From positions 3,658,001 through 3,722,000 of the forward strand of contig NZ_CP016761.1 of NCBI RefSeq assembly GCF_001642935.1: a stretch of 64,000 nt of DNA. Direction: 5' to 3'. The stretch is from Fictibacillus arsenicus (lineage in GTDB: Bacteria; Bacillota; Bacilli; Bacillales; Fictibacillaceae). Shown here piece by piece: positions 51,081-59,884 of the stretch. The position numbers and the translations under genes were made by a program. Positions within the stretch are counted from its first letter, which is position 1. Every line of letters starts with the position of its first letter. The notes under the pieces were generated by a model. The model was not told where the DNA came from and made no database searches. It saw only the letters and a list, made by a program, of their open reading frames with translations.

Positions 51081-51978
51081 ATACCTCCTGCTGTTCAAGT
51101 TTTGTCATTTTTGTTGATATATAGACGCCGCATATTACAAATACTCCGCCTAATGCTTGGTACCAGGCAAGTTTTTCTTCGATAAATAACACTGCAAAAA
51201 TGGCAGCAAACACCGGAATCAAGTTAAGAAAAATTCCTGCTTTATTCGGTCCGACTCGTTCTACAGCTGTGTTCCATGACATAAATGCAACAATAGAGGC
51301 AAAAACACCTGTATAAAGGATCGTCAATATGGAACCTACCGACCATACAATTTCAGTCGTTCTCGCCTCCTGTATAAAGAAAGGAAGCAGAATAAATATA
51401 CCAAGAACCATCGAGACCGCAAAGGTGCTGTATCCTGGTAATTTACCGGCATTTTGTTTTACAAGCAACGAATAAATGCTCCAGCAGATAACAGCAGCAA
51501 TCACAATCATATCCCCTGCGTTAAATGAAAACTTCAGCAAGACATCAAGTGAACCTTGGGAAATAATAATGAGCAGCCCCGCTAATGATAGCACGGTTCC
51601 GATGATCTGATTACGGTTCAACCGATCGCCCAGCATGAAAAAAGACAGTATATAAATGATGATTGGTGTTGAAGTATTAACAAGTGATGCATTTATGGAA
51701 GTCGTGTAATGAAGAGCGATATATAAAAGCGTGTTAAATCCGGCAACACCAGTGAGTGCCATGAGCAGCACAATCGGCCACTTCTTCTTAACAATTGGCC
51801 ATTCTTTTTTAATCATCGGCCACACAAACGGCAGAAAGATAAGGAAAGCTGTGCACCAGCGCAAAAAGGACAGTGAAACGGGCGGCAAACTGCTCGTAAT
51901 CGCCCGTCCGATCACGAAATTTCCTCCCCATATTAAAGTAGCCACAATAAGCAGTACGTATGGATTCACTTTTTTCAT
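51079..51978 (-). CDS. EamA-family transporter
   Basis: A 299-residue protein with ten helices in two EamA repeats (residues about 10-140 and 150-290): LLIVATLIWGGNFVIGRAI and GPNKAGIFLNLIPVFAAIFAVL. Such permeases export metabolites or drugs. ATG 51978 has GGTGAG upstream; a GTG at 51990 is less likely. It is divergent from a second EamA gene, with array C in the gap. Confidence 0.88.
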   Translation of the reverse strand: MKKVNPYVLLIVATLIWGGNFVIGRAITSSLPPVSLSFLRWCTAFLIFLPFVWPMIKKEWPIVKKKWPIVLLMALTGVAGFNTLLYIALHYTTSINASLVNTSTPIIIYILSFFMLGDRLNRNQIIGTVLSLAGLLIIISQGSLDVLLKFSFNAGDMIVIAAVICWSIYSLLVKQNAGKLPGYSTFAVSMVLGIFILLPFFIQEARTTEIVWSVGSILTILYTGVFASIVAFMSWNTAVERVGPNKAGIFLNLIPVFAAIFAVLFIEEKLAWYQALGGVFVICGVYISTKMTKLEQQEV

Positions 51979-52000
51979 CGTAGATCTCACCGCTTTTCTG

Positions 52001-52125
52001 TAGATTAAGTCTATTTAGCGTGCAATAAGGTCTAAATGCGGATGCATTAGGTCTAGATTCAAAAAATTAAGTCTTCTCAGATATAAATTAGGTCTAATTT
52101 GAAATATATAGGTCTTTCGACAAAT
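52001..52125. repeat. Regular 20-21-nt repeat array C (core TTAGGTCTA)
   Basis: The GTCT anchor starts at 52009, 52030, 52051, 52071, 52092 and 52112, giving spacings of 21, 21, 20, 21 and 20. Cores read TTAAGTCT, ATAAGGTCT, TTAGGTCT, TTAAGTCT, TTAGGTCT and ATAGGTCT. It lies in the divergent gap between two EamA transporter genes. The rest of the gap (to 52325) is AT-rich promoter-like DNA. Confidence 0.75.
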
Positions 52126-52325
52126 CTTCTATATTCCTCTTACTATAGCAGTTCTGAATAAGAGCAGTAAAAGTTCTGCTTATCACCAGTAAAATTAGTC
52201 AATTCGCCTTAATCTTAAAATTCCAAGCTTTTTCTCTTTAAAAATTCTTCCAATAAGGTACAATTGAAACTAAAATCATTTTAATACTTTACTTCGTTAA
52301 GTAAAAGCAGAAGAAAGAAGATGAC

Positions 52326-53246
52326 ATGATGAAACCATACCGAACGTATTTGATATTATTCTTTGTTATGATTGCGTGGGGTTTGAACGTAACGGCGACG
52401 AAAATTCTCGTTACGAACTTTTTGCCTGTTACCATCACGGGTATCCGTGTGTTAACAGCAGGATTAACCGTATTTCTGCTTCTTTTTTTAATAAAAAAAG
52501 GCCGATGGCTGACAAAAAAGGAATTCTGGTACGTTTTTGTTGCCTCACTATTTAATGTTGTTGCCCATCACTATTACTTGTCGATCGGACTGACTGGAAC
52601 GACTGCTACAAACGGCGGATTGATCATGGGGATGTCGCCGCTTCTCACGACTATTCTGGCTATCCTTTTTATTGGTACACCTTTAACGCCTCTGCGCGGC
52701 ATTGGTCTTTTGCTAGGATTCACCGGAGTTGCTTTCATCGTCCTTGAAGGCAGTGAGGTTACGGGGATTTCGTTCGGAGATGCTTATATTCTTTTATCAG
52801 TACTCACTCAAGCTGTAAGTTTCATCTTGATTAAACGCGTGGCCCACACGCTCGATCCACGCTTGATGACCGGTTATATGATGGTCATCGGTTCGCTGTT
52901 CTTGATCGTGATCGGACTATTTGAAGAGCCTGAAGGGTTTGCAGGGATCATTGAGAATTCTACCGTCCCGCTATGGCTGATCTATTTCGCTTCTGCCTGT
53001 ATCGCAACAGCCGTTGGGCATATGCTTTATAACGAGGCAATCGGAAAAATCGGTGCATCCGAAGCATCGATCTTCATAAACTTAAATCCTTTCTTCGCAT
53101 TAGTCGGCGCATCACTCTTTTTAAATGAAAAAATCGGATTTCAGCACATCTTAGGCTTTTTACTCATTATCACTGGCGTTCTGTTAGGGTCTGGTGCAGT
53201 TGATGAGATCCGAAACCGAAGACTGCGCAAAAAAGATGCCGCCTAA
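52326..53246 (+). CDS. EamA-family transporter
   Basis: A 306-residue ten-helix EamA protein: LFFVMIAWGLNVTATKIL, GLIMGMSPLLTTILAILFIGTPLT and GASEASIFINLNPFFALVGASLFL. It ends with a basic tail (RNRRLRKKD). Start ATG 52326, or the adjacent ATG 52329, after AGAAAGAAGATGAC. Divergent from the other EamA gene. The two are distant paralogues. Substrate unknown. Confidence 0.88.
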   Translation: MMKPYRTYLILFFVMIAWGLNVTATKILVTNFLPVTITGIRVLTAGLTVFLLLFLIKKGRWLTKKEFWYVFVASLFNVVAHHYYLSIGLTGTTATNGGLIMGMSPLLTTILAILFIGTPLTPLRGIGLLLGFTGVAFIVLEGSEVTGISFGDAYILLSVLTQAVSFILIKRVAHTLDPRLMTGYMMVIGSLFLIVIGLFEEPEGFAGIIENSTVPLWLIYFASACIATAVGHMLYNEAIGKIGASEASIFINLNPFFALVGASLFLNEKIGFQHILGFLLIITGVLLGSGAVDEIRNRRLRKKDAA

Positions 53247-53276
53247 ACTTGTAACATAATAATAAATTCACTATCA

Positions 53277-53309
53277 AATCGCATCGTAATTCGTTGCGAT
53301 TTTTTTTGC
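53277..53309 (+). terminator. Rho-independent terminator
   Basis: AAATCGCA pairs with TGCGATTT and an eight-base T-run follows, just after the transporter gene. Confidence 0.82.
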
Positions 53310-53429
53310 ATAAAAGGGGCTACACTTCGTTTTAGAATGCTTTATAGCCTGCCAAAGGATTGAAAGACAATTAAATCGAATAGTTATAAGGGATGGAATT
53401 TATCTAAAAAAATGGGGGGGAGTAACCAG

Positions 53430-53957
53430 ATGTTTGAAAAATTTAATTTTGACTTAATTTATCGGGAGCGAGATGACTTCACCCCTCTAGTGGTAATGAT
53501 GTGTGGTGTGGCTGGTTCTGGGAAAACGACATTCTCACAACTATTAGAAAAAGAAGGCTTTGTACGTCTATCAATTGATGAAGAAATATGGGCTGTGAAT
53601 GGTCGTTACGGGGTTGATTTCCCACTTGAAAAGATTGAGGAATACAAGAAAGTAGCAGAAAGTAAATTGCGCAATTATTTAATAGAGTTGATTCATGATA
53701 AACAACAGGTGGTCATTGACTTCAGTTTTTGGGATCGTGCAAGAAGGGATCAATATAAACAACTTATTGAAAAGGCCGGCGGTAAGTGGCAGCTTATTTA
53801 TTTAAAAGTTCACCCTGATGATTTGCGTGAACGGCTTAAAATACGGAAAAGACGCTTTGATGCTAATGCGTTCCCTATTACAGAAGAAGTTTTAACTTCC
53901 TACCTTAATGGTTTCGAAATACCAAAAGGTGAAGGAGAAATTGTAATTGAAAACTAA
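53430..53957 (+). CDS. P-loop kinase-like AAA protein
   Basis: A 175-residue protein with Walker A GVAGSGKTTFSQ (residues about 27-38), then SIDEEIWAVNGRYG and VVIDFSFWDRARRDQYKQL, and an arginine-rich lid (RERLKIRKRRFDANAF). This is the plan of small phosphotransferases related to zeta toxins and chloramphenicol phosphotransferase-like kinases. ATG 53430 is preceded by GGGGGGAGTAACCAG. No antitoxin gene is beside it, so a toxin role is unlikely. Confidence 0.82.
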   Translation: MFEKFNFDLIYRERDDFTPLVVMMCGVAGSGKTTFSQLLEKEGFVRLSIDEEIWAVNGRYGVDFPLEKIEEYKKVAESKLRNYLIELIHDKQQVVIDFSFWDRARRDQYKQLIEKAGGKWQLIYLKVHPDDLRERLKIRKRRFDANAFPITEEVLTSYLNGFEIPKGEGEIVIEN

Positions 53958-53965
53958 ACCTATAA

Positions 53966-54001
53966 AATAAACCGAGCAGACAATAATCTGGTCGGTTTTA
54001 T
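53966..54001. terminator. Bidirectional terminator
   Basis: AAACCGAGCAGA pairs with TCTGGTCGGTTT around CAATAA, with A- and T-rich flanks. It lies between the kinase-like gene and the convergent thiF. Confidence 0.8.
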
Positions 54002-54005
54002 TCCT

Positions 54006-55022
54006 TTACCCTATGAACCTATTATAGATGGATTTCGCTTCTGCCGTATTTTTCGTTCCATGAACGAGCGCACGGCCGTCTTTAAAAAGGACGAATCGGC
54101 GGCTGTCACTTTCAACTTCAAGCAAATACGCGTTTCGCCGTACTTTTCCATGAGATACAAGTCTTCTCTCCATCTCTTCCAAGTCGATCTCTCGGTTGTA
54201 AGATGGGCGAATCTGGACCGTATCCCTGCCGCATAACACAGCCGTTTTCAATTCAGCCTTTCTTTCTAAATAAGGATACGCCGGATTAGCTCCACAGGAT
54301 GGACAATCCTCTTTTTTCGCCTTTTCCATTCCCAGCTGCATCTGCTGATTCTCCCAAAGATCAAAGGTTACGATCTTACGTCTAACCGCTTGGAAATCCT
54401 CAACGAGTATCTTTAATGCTTCTGCTGTCTGGTAAGCGACCACCATCTGAACCGCTGGCGCAATGATTCCAACCGTATCACACGTTTGGCCGTTCGCCGG
54501 AATTTTATCAAGAAGACAGTTCAGGCACGGCCCTTCTCCCGGGAGGATCGTATAGCTGATTCCGTAGCTTCCGACACATGCACCGTAGATCCAGGGCACC
54601 TGATATTTTTGAGCCAGATCGTTGATCATGAGCCTCGTCTCGAAGTTATCCGTAGCATCCATAATAAGATCGATTCCCGAGATCAGCTCTTCTGCTTCCT
54701 CGATCCCCATATCCATCACATGAGCCTGGATTTCAACATCACGATTGATCATTTGCAGACGGTTTTTGGCAGCAATAACTTTTGGCAGCTGATTCCTTGC
54801 ATCATCTTCTGAATAAAGCTGCTGACGCTGAAGATTCGTCCAGTCCACATAATCCCGGTCAACGAGGACAATCCTCTTTACTCCTGCACGGGTGAGCGCT
54901 TCAGCACTGGATGCACCAAGTGCCCCTGCTCCAACGATCAGCACGCTCTTCTCCCGTAATTTCGTCTGTCCTTTTTTACCTATCGGATTAAAAAGTTCTT
55001 GTCTCGAATATCTGTCATTCAC
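54006..55022 (-). CDS. thiF: ThiF-family sulfur carrier adenylyltransferase
   Basis: A 338-residue ThiF/MoeB-type enzyme: [14 protein letters not shown] nucleotide site, [29 protein letters not shown], and two zinc pairs (CLNC and CPSC). It adenylates the C-terminus of ThiS. It carries an extra C-terminal domain after about residue 245. The start is GTG 55022, overlapping the thiG stop (GTGA). Last gene of the thiazole operon; thiD is not here. Confidence 0.9.
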   Translation of the reverse strand: MNDRYSRQELFNPIGKKGQTKLREKSVLIVGAGALGASSAEALTRAGVKRIVLVDRDYVDWTNLQRQQLYSEDDARNQLPKVIAAKNRLQMINRDVEIQAHVMDMGIEEAEELISGIDLIMDATDNFETRLMINDLAQKYQVPWIYGACVGSYGISYTILPGEGPCLNCLLDKIPANGQTCDTVGIIAPAVQMVVAYQTAEALKILVEDFQAVRRKIVTFDLWENQQMQLGMEKAKKEDCPSCGANPAYPYLERKAELKTAVLCGRDTVQIRPSYNREIDLEEMERRLVSHGKVRRNAYLLEVESDSRRFVLFKDGRALVHGTKNTAEAKSIYNRFIG

Positions 55023-55786
55023 TTCACACTCAACCCTTCTAAAGGACTGCACGCTGTTGCCGTTTCTTTTCTCGGGATTCTGCCCGCTTCAAACCCTAGC
55101 TGCCCGGCTTCTACAGCCATCTTCATCGCCAGAGCCATCTTCACAGGATCCTTTGCACCTGCGACCGCTGTGTTCAGAAGCACGCCATCTGCCCCAAGCT
55201 CCATCGCAATCATCGCGTCACTAGGCGTACCGATTCCGGCGTCCACGATCACCGGGACCTTCGTCTGCTCGATGATAAATTTTAGATAGAGAGGATTAAT
55301 GATTCCCTGCCCAGAACCGATCGGAGAAGCAGCAGGCATGATCGCATGCGCACCCAGTTCTTCCAGACGTCTCGCCAGCACGACATCATCCGATGTGTAA
55401 GGCAGTACAATGAATCCTTCTTTTAGCAGTTCATCTGTCGCTTTTAATGTTTCTACAGGGTCAGGCAGCAGCGTTTTGTCGCAGCCGATTACTTCTACTT
55501 TTACCATATCACATAATCCGGATGCTTTCGCCAGTTTTGCAATGCGTACTGCTTCTTCAGCTGTTTTGGCACCCGCCGTGTTTGGCAGCAGGGTGTATTT
55601 TTTCAAATCAAGCATCTCCAAAAAGTTTGGCTGACTCGCTTCATAGATGTTCATCCGGCGTACGGCAAACGTTAAAATCTCAGAACCGGAAGCGTCTACC
55701 GCTTTTTTCTGTATCTCAAAATCCGGGTACTTTCCTGTTCCTAAAAGCAGTCTTGATGAAAATGAATAAGGTCCAATATGTAACAT
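55019..55786 (-). CDS. thiG: Thiazole synthase
   Basis: A 255-residue TIM-barrel Thi[40 protein letters not shown] (catalytic Lys), [12 protein letters not shown] and [11 protein letters not shown]. It forms the thiazole phosphate of thiamine from DXP, dehydroglycine and ThiS-thiocarboxylate. ATG 55786 follows GGAGGATGATCTT. Order tenI-thiO-thiS-thiG-thiF matches B. subtilis. Confidence 0.95.
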   Translation of the reverse strand: MLHIGPYSFSSRLLLGTGKYPDFEIQKKAVDASGSEILTFAVRRMNIYEASQPNFLEMLDLKKYTLLPNTAGAKTAEEAVRIAKLAKASGLCDMVKVEVIGCDKTLLPDPVETLKATDELLKEGFIVLPYTSDDVVLARRLEELGAHAIMPAASPIGSGQGIINPLYLKFIIEQTKVPVIVDAGIGTPSDAMIAMELGADGVLLNTAVAGAKDPVKMALAMKMAVEAGQLGFEAGRIPRKETATACSPLEGLSVK

Positions 55787-55790
55787 AAGA

Positions 55791-55994
55791 TCATCCTCCT
55801 CCAACAAATCGCACAAGTTCGATTTTGTCGTTTTCTTTTATTTGGGTATTATTTTGTTTTTCGTTCTGGATAATTTCCTCGTTCACTTCTGCGATGATAA
55901 TCTGGTCGTTCAGTTTCAAATGTTCGAGCAGTTCTTTAACTGATTTCAGTGCATCTGGCACCTGTACTACATCGCCGTTGATTTTAAGTTTCAT
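55791..55994 (-). CDS. thiS: Sulfur carrier protein ThiS
   Basis: A 67-residue ubiquitin-like sulfur carrier ending in ...RFVGGG. The final di-glycine is the site of adenylation and thiocarboxylation. ATG 55994 lies inside the end of thiO, with GAGGTG upstream, so translation is coupled. It donates sulfur to ThiG. Confidence 0.92.
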   Translation of the reverse strand: MKLKINGDVVQVPDALKSVKELLEHLKLNDQIIIAEVNEEIIQNEKQNNTQIKENDKIELVRFVGGG

Positions 55995-57057
55995 ATAAAC
56001 GCACCTCACTTTCTATTTGGTCGGCAATTATTTTACCGGTGACGGGTGACAGAAGGATTCCGTTGCGATAATGACCTGCCGCAACATGTAACCCCTCATG
56101 CTGCGGATGATGGCCGATATAAGGTTTTCCATCTTTGGTCTGAGGACGAATTCCCGTCCATGCTTTTTCAAACGCGGCTTTATTTAAATCGGGGACCATC
56201 TGTTTCGCTCGTTCCATCAATTCAAAAATACCTGCAAACGTAATTTTTTCATCGAATGTATGTGGAACACTTGTGGCACCAACAAAGATTCGGTTGTTTC
56301 GTTTTGGCACAAGATAACAGCCGTTGTATTTTACGGTTCCGTGCAGAAGCGGGTCGCTGGTCATAAACGAAATGCATTCGCCTTTTACCGGAACCATCTG
56401 GAGTTCAGGCAATAGGTTTGAGCTCCACACGCCGCCTGCTAAAATGACGTGATCTGCAAAAATAGTTTTCGAATCTGTTTCAACACCTTTTACCTTGTTT
56501 CCGCTTTGGATGAGTTGAACCGCTTCTGTTTGTTCTTTTACTTCTGTTCCGTAAAACGTTGCGCCTTCCAGGTAAGCTTTTGTCAGTTGTACCGGAGAAA
56601 CCTGACCGTCATTCGGAAAATAAAGAGCTCCAAGTGCTCTGTTTGAGATGGCTGGCTCCCGTTCTTGCAACTGACTAGACGATAGCCAGCTGACCGTTTC
56701 ACCCTGAAGTGTATCCCGTTCTGCCCGTTGTTGATGCCGATCACACTCGTCTTCCTTAAAAGCGAGTTCATAGATTCCATTTTCCATGAGTTCGATGTCA
56801 ATACCGCTAATCTCGTACAGTTCTCGCGACAGATCTCGAAACATCTGCCGACTCATTTTTGCGAGCGGATAGAAAGGATCATCCACATTGAACTCCATTT
56901 GTGCGCCAAGCATGCCAGCTGCGGCACTGGATGCTCTCTCTCCGACTTTGCCTTTTTCCAGCAGAAGAACTTTCTTTTGCTTTTTGGATAGCTGATAGGC
57001 GATGGAACATCCGATCACACCGCCTCCAATCACAATGGCATCATACGTTAAGCTCAT
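55984..57057 (-). CDS. thiO: Glycine oxidase ThiO
   Basis: A 357-residue FAD enzyme of the DAO family: AIVIGGGVIGCSIAYQLSK at the N-terminus and GIRPQTKDGKPYIGHHPQHEGLHVAAGHYRNGILL near the C-terminus. It oxidises glycine to dehydroglycine for thiazole synthesis. ATG 57057 has GGAGGTTTGGA upstream and overlaps the tenI stop. The Bacillus-type aerobic thiazole pathway is thus complete from thiO to thiF. Confidence 0.93.
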   Translation of the reverse strand: MSLTYDAIVIGGGVIGCSIAYQLSKKQKKVLLLEKGKVGERASSAAAGMLGAQMEFNVDDPFYPLAKMSRQMFRDLSRELYEISGIDIELMENGIYELAFKEDECDRHQQRAERDTLQGETVSWLSSSQLQEREPAISNRALGALYFPNDGQVSPVQLTKAYLEGATFYGTEVKEQTEAVQLIQSGNKVKGVETDSKTIFADHVILAGGVWSSNLLPELQMVPVKGECISFMTSDPLLHGTVKYNGCYLVPKRNNRIFVGATSVPHTFDEKITFAGIFELMERAKQMVPDLNKAAFEKAWTGIRPQTKDGKPYIGHHPQHEGLHVAAGHYRNGILLSPVTGKIIADQIESEVRLYET

Positions 57058-57661
57058 TCCAAACCTCCAATTCGCGTTTGTAATTTTTCGCTGCTTCAAG
57101 CGGTGATTCAGCTTCTAAAATTCCAGACATTACGGCAATGCCAGCAGCACCTGTATGAAGAACCTCACAAACGTTTTCCGCCTTAATGCCTCCGATTGCG
57201 ATAACTGGCACCGATGTTTGCTCTACAATATGATGCAACGGCTCAATACCCCTAGGATCTTGCTCTCGTTTTGATTCTGTCCAGAAAACATGGCCATAAA
57301 GGAGGAAATCTGCCCCTTTTTGTTCAGCATTTTGCGCTTCCTCCAAAGAATGGACCGAACAGCCAATCATCATATCTGGAAAAGCTGCCCTGACAAGAGC
57401 TGCGTCCAAGCTGTGGTAAGCTAGCTGAACTCCTTTCGTCTGCCAGCAAACAGCCACATCGACACGATCATTTATGATAATTTTACTCATGGGCACGCCG
57501 TTTCTTTTAAGCTGTTCGAGCAACTGGGTCAGTTCTTTCGCAGTCTTTGTTTTTTCACGTATGTGAAGAGCTGTTATGTATGTATGGATGTCGCGTGCGA
57601 TACGGGTGATCTCATCACCAGTTTGCTTGCCGTTTGTGATGACATGCAGTTGTTTTTTCAC
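57041..57661 (-). CDS. tenI: Thiazole tautomerase TenI
   Basis: A 206-residue TIM-barrel of the ThiE/TenI type. The GHVFWTESK motif supplies the TenI histidine; the ThiE substrate-binding lysine and pyrophosphate-loop pattern is not complete, which favours TenI. It aromatises the thiazole product. The start is GTG 57661. Its ribosome site (GGAGGTGG) is part of the terminator stem of the TPP riboswitch. tenA, which precedes tenI in B. subtilis, is absent here. Confidence 0.88.
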   Translation of the reverse strand: MKKQLHVITNGKQTGDEITRIARDIHTYITALHIREKTKTAKELTQLLEQLKRNGVPMSKIIINDRVDVAVCWQTKGVQLAYHSLDAALVRAAFPDMMIGCSVHSLEEAQNAEQKGADFLLYGHVFWTESKREQDPRGIEPLHHIVEQTSVPVIAIGGIKAENVCEVLHTGAAGIAVMSGILEAESPLEAAKNYKRELEVWNELNV

Positions 57662-57663
57662 AA

Positions 57664-57704
57664 TAAAAAAACCACCTCCTTTATGCAGCAAAGAGGTGGT
57701 TTCA
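57664..57704 (-). terminator. Riboswitch-controlled terminator overlapping the tenI ribosome site
   Basis: On the minus strand, AAACCACCTC pairs with GAGGTGGTTT around a short loop, followed by TTTTTTT. The 3' arm contains the GGAGGTGG of tenI. Ligand-bound TPP aptamer should favour this stem, stopping transcription and also hiding the ribosome site. Confidence 0.82.
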
Positions 57705-57748
57705 CAAATTTTTAGCGGATAATATCGTTAAAGATCTGTTCCACACAC

Positions 57749-57838
57749 CACTTCCCTACGCTGGTTCTAACCAAATCAGGTTCCAAGGGTCTTAAAGTTC
57801 ACTTCAATCTCAGCCTTCTAAAAGGCACCCCTAGTGGC
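57749..57838 (-). ncRNA. TPP riboswitch (THI element)
   Basis: On the minus strand it has the conserved blocks of the TPP aptamer in order: AGGGGTGCC, GGCTGAGA, GACCCTTGGAACCTGAT, and CCAGCGTAGGGAAG. It lies 90 bases upstream of tenI, with a terminator between. It controls the tenI-thiO-thiS-thiG-thiF operon by thiamine pyrophosphate level. Confidence 0.96.
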
Positions 57839-57899
57839 AATAAGTATTCATTTTTTATATTTTCATTCTATCGTTTAAGGGCTTACATAACAACCGGTT

Positions 57900-59198
57900 T
57901 TATAACAATAAATACGCGAGTGGAGTCGCTAAGATTAACGCCAACACCGTACGCTGGAACCAGATCAGCACAAGCTTCGGCAAACTGACCGGAATATCCG
58001 TTGACAGCACACACGGAATACTTGCTGAAAAGAACAGTATAGAAGCTACAGAAACAACCCCGATTACAAATTTTGTTACAAGTGCTGCTTCGGCAACAAG
58101 CAATGCTGGCAGGAACATCTCAGCAACTCCGATTGACGCCGCTTTCGCAGCAAGCATGGCATCCGGAAGCTGAAGCGCCCATGTGATTGGATAGAACACG
58201 TAGCCAATCCAGTCAAAAACAGGCGTGTATTCTGCTAACAATAGGCCGATCAGACCAACGCTCATGATCGAAGGCAATATACTCATCGCCATCACGAAGC
58301 CGTCTTTTAAGTTGGACCAGATATTAGTCAAAAAAGCAGGAGCGTTCTGTGATGAATCCATCGCATTTCTCCACGCGGTTTGCAGATATTTCTCGGTTAC
58401 CACTTCCTCAGGGTGACCTTCGCCATCTGAGTACGTATCATCCATTCGGCTTAAAGGACGGATTCGAACCGTAATTGCTGTTACAAGGAATGTCACGACA
58501 AGTGTCGTCCAGAAGTAGGTGTTCCACATTTCCATGAGACCGAGCGTGTTTGCCACAACGATCATGAACGTTGCAGAAACGGTAGAGAACCCTGTCGCGA
58601 TAATGGCCGCTTCTTTCACCGTATACTTTCCTTCTTTAAACACGCGGTTCGTGATCAGAAGGCCAATGGAATAGCTTCCTACAAATGAGGCAACGGCATC
58701 AACCGCTGACCTGCCCGGTGTTTTCCAGATGGGCCGCATGATTTTTTGAACGAGCACTCCAATGAACTCCATCAGACCATATCCTACGATAAACGCTAAG
58801 AACACCGCTCCGATTGGAACAAGCAATCCTACAGGAATAACGAGTTTTTCGAATAAAAACGGCCCCATGTTCGGGTCGCTTAACCAGCCCGGACCCCATT
58901 CAAAATAAAGAAGAACGGCTGCAACCAATCCCACAACTTTTAACAGAGAGAACGTGGTTGTGACCCGGTCTTTGTTCCACGTTTTCGTATAAAAAGGATA
59001 AACAGCGCCAAGAAGAATAACGAGCAATGCATAGAGCGGAACGGCTTCACCCGCCGTATCCCTTACCCAAGTCACGAGGTGATCGAGCGGAATAGACGAC
59101 TTTCCTTTGACCGTAATCGGAATGAAGAACATGAAAATACCAACTGCACTGAACAAAAGAAATTTTAAGGAATGAGACCAGGAACCTGCAGTTTTCAC
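57900..59198 (-). CDS. YjiH-family membrane protein with nucleoside-recognition (Gate) domains
   Basis: A 432-residue protein with about ten to eleven helices. Two Gate-type (nucleoside_recognition) regions are seen: VDAVASFVGSYSIGLLITNRVFKEGKYT and LPDAMLAAKAASIGVAEMFLPALL. YjiH-family members are putative transporters with no firm substrate. The start is GTG 59198 after AAAGGGAGTTGAAAGAA. A longer frame to 59366 begins in sequence with no ribosome site. It is not part of the thiamine operon, as the riboswitch separates them. Confidence 0.85.
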   Translation of the reverse strand: MKTAGSWSHSLKFLLFSAVGIFMFFIPITVKGKSSIPLDHLVTWVRDTAGEAVPLYALLVILLGAVYPFYTKTWNKDRVTTTFSLLKVVGLVAAVLLYFEWGPGWLSDPNMGPFLFEKLVIPVGLLVPIGAVFLAFIVGYGLMEFIGVLVQKIMRPIWKTPGRSAVDAVASFVGSYSIGLLITNRVFKEGKYTVKEAAIIATGFSTVSATFMIVVANTLGLMEMWNTYFWTTLVVTFLVTAITVRIRPLSRMDDTYSDGEGHPEEVVTEKYLQTAWRNAMDSSQNAPAFLTNIWSNLKDGFVMAMSILPSIMSVGLIGLLLAEYTPVFDWIGYVFYPITWALQLPDAMLAAKAASIGVAEMFLPALLVAEAALVTKFVIGVVSVASILFFSASIPCVLSTDIPVSLPKLVLIWFQRTVLALILATPLAYLLL

Positions 59199-59396
59199 TT
59201 CTTTCAACTCCCTTTCCGTGTGATAAGCCCGCCGTGCCAGGCTCTCTCTACAGTTTATCGGGACAAAGTTCGAATTATGCCGAGTCCTGCTTGTACAATT
59301 TTTATAAGTTATTTTCCCTTTCTGTACCTTTTCATGTCTGATTATCACGTGTCTAGGGAATAACATTTACATAATCAAAAAACAGGAGTGTTTTGA

Positions 59397-59666
59397 ATGA
59401 AGTATTTTATTAACGTTAATAAAAGTGTGGAAGAAGAGTATGGAAAGATGTTTGTTTATGATCCTGACCGCAACAAGGAAAACGAAGATGAACTTGAAGT
59501 GCTAAACAACCTGGACGAACAGGATCAAGGCAAGCCTTATATCTTTCCGAAAAGCTTTTTGTTAGAGGTTTCGGCTGAGGATTATGAGAGGTATGCTGAG
59601 GTTAAAAAGAGGAATGGAGATGTGGAGTCGGTTACGGAGTCGATTTTGGAAAGATATAAAAGGTAA
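59397..59666 (+). CDS. Small acidic protein of unknown family
   Basis: An 89-residue acidic protein (KSVEEEYGKMFVYDPDRNKENEDELEV at the start). It has no cysteine and no membrane segment. ATG 59397 follows ACAGGAGTGTTTTGA, and a strong terminator follows, so it is very probably a real gene. I do not recognise a family. It may be a small soluble protein of the type common in Bacillus. Confidence 0.7.
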   Translation: MKYFINVNKSVEEEYGKMFVYDPDRNKENEDELEVLNNLDEQDQGKPYIFPKSFLLEVSAEDYERYAEVKKRNGDVESVTESILERYKR

Positions 59667-59667
59667 A

Positions 59668-59698
59668 GAGCTGCCGAATTTGGCAGCTCTTTTTTCTC
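59668..59698 (+). terminator. Rho-independent terminator
   Basis: AGAGCTGCC pairs with GGCAGCTCT around GAATTT, followed by TTTTTTCTC. Confidence 0.88.
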
Positions 59699-59858
59699 TA
59701 TGAACCAAAGTCTCTGGTCTATGGGTCAAACTAGGTTTCAATGGGTCAAACCTGCCTATCTATGAGTCAAAATGCACGCTCAATGAACCAATTCTATTTC
59801 TACGAACCAAACTGGCAGCTCTATGAGTCTAAACTGCCCATTCCCCACTCAAATAGGA
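59699..59858. repeat. Regular 20-21-nt repeat array D (core CTATGAGTCAAA)
   Basis: Units read CTATGAACCAAA, CTATGGGTCAAA, CAATGGGTCAAA, CTATGAGTCAAA, CAATGAACCAAT, CTACGAACCAAA and CTATGAGTCTAA, with a decayed eighth. The ATG (or ACG) anchor starts at 59701, 59722, 59742, 59763, 59784, 59803 and 59824, so spacings are 21, 20, 21, 21, 19 and 21. It fills the convergent gap between a small gene and the CAP-domain gene. An open frame through it is a by-product. Confidence 0.75.
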
Positions 59859-59884
59859 TGCCTCATGAAGAGACATTCTATTTT

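Noticed and set aside
53430-53957. Zeta-type toxin of a toxin-antitoxin pair
   Set aside because: The P-loop plan is similar, but no small antitoxin gene is adjacent, and many housekeeping kinases share the fold.
48888-59858. The 20-21-nt arrays as CRISPR arrays
   Set aside because: The cores are only 8-12 nt and degenerate, the variable segments are 9-13 nt, and no cas gene is in the window. CRISPR repeats are longer and nearly identical.
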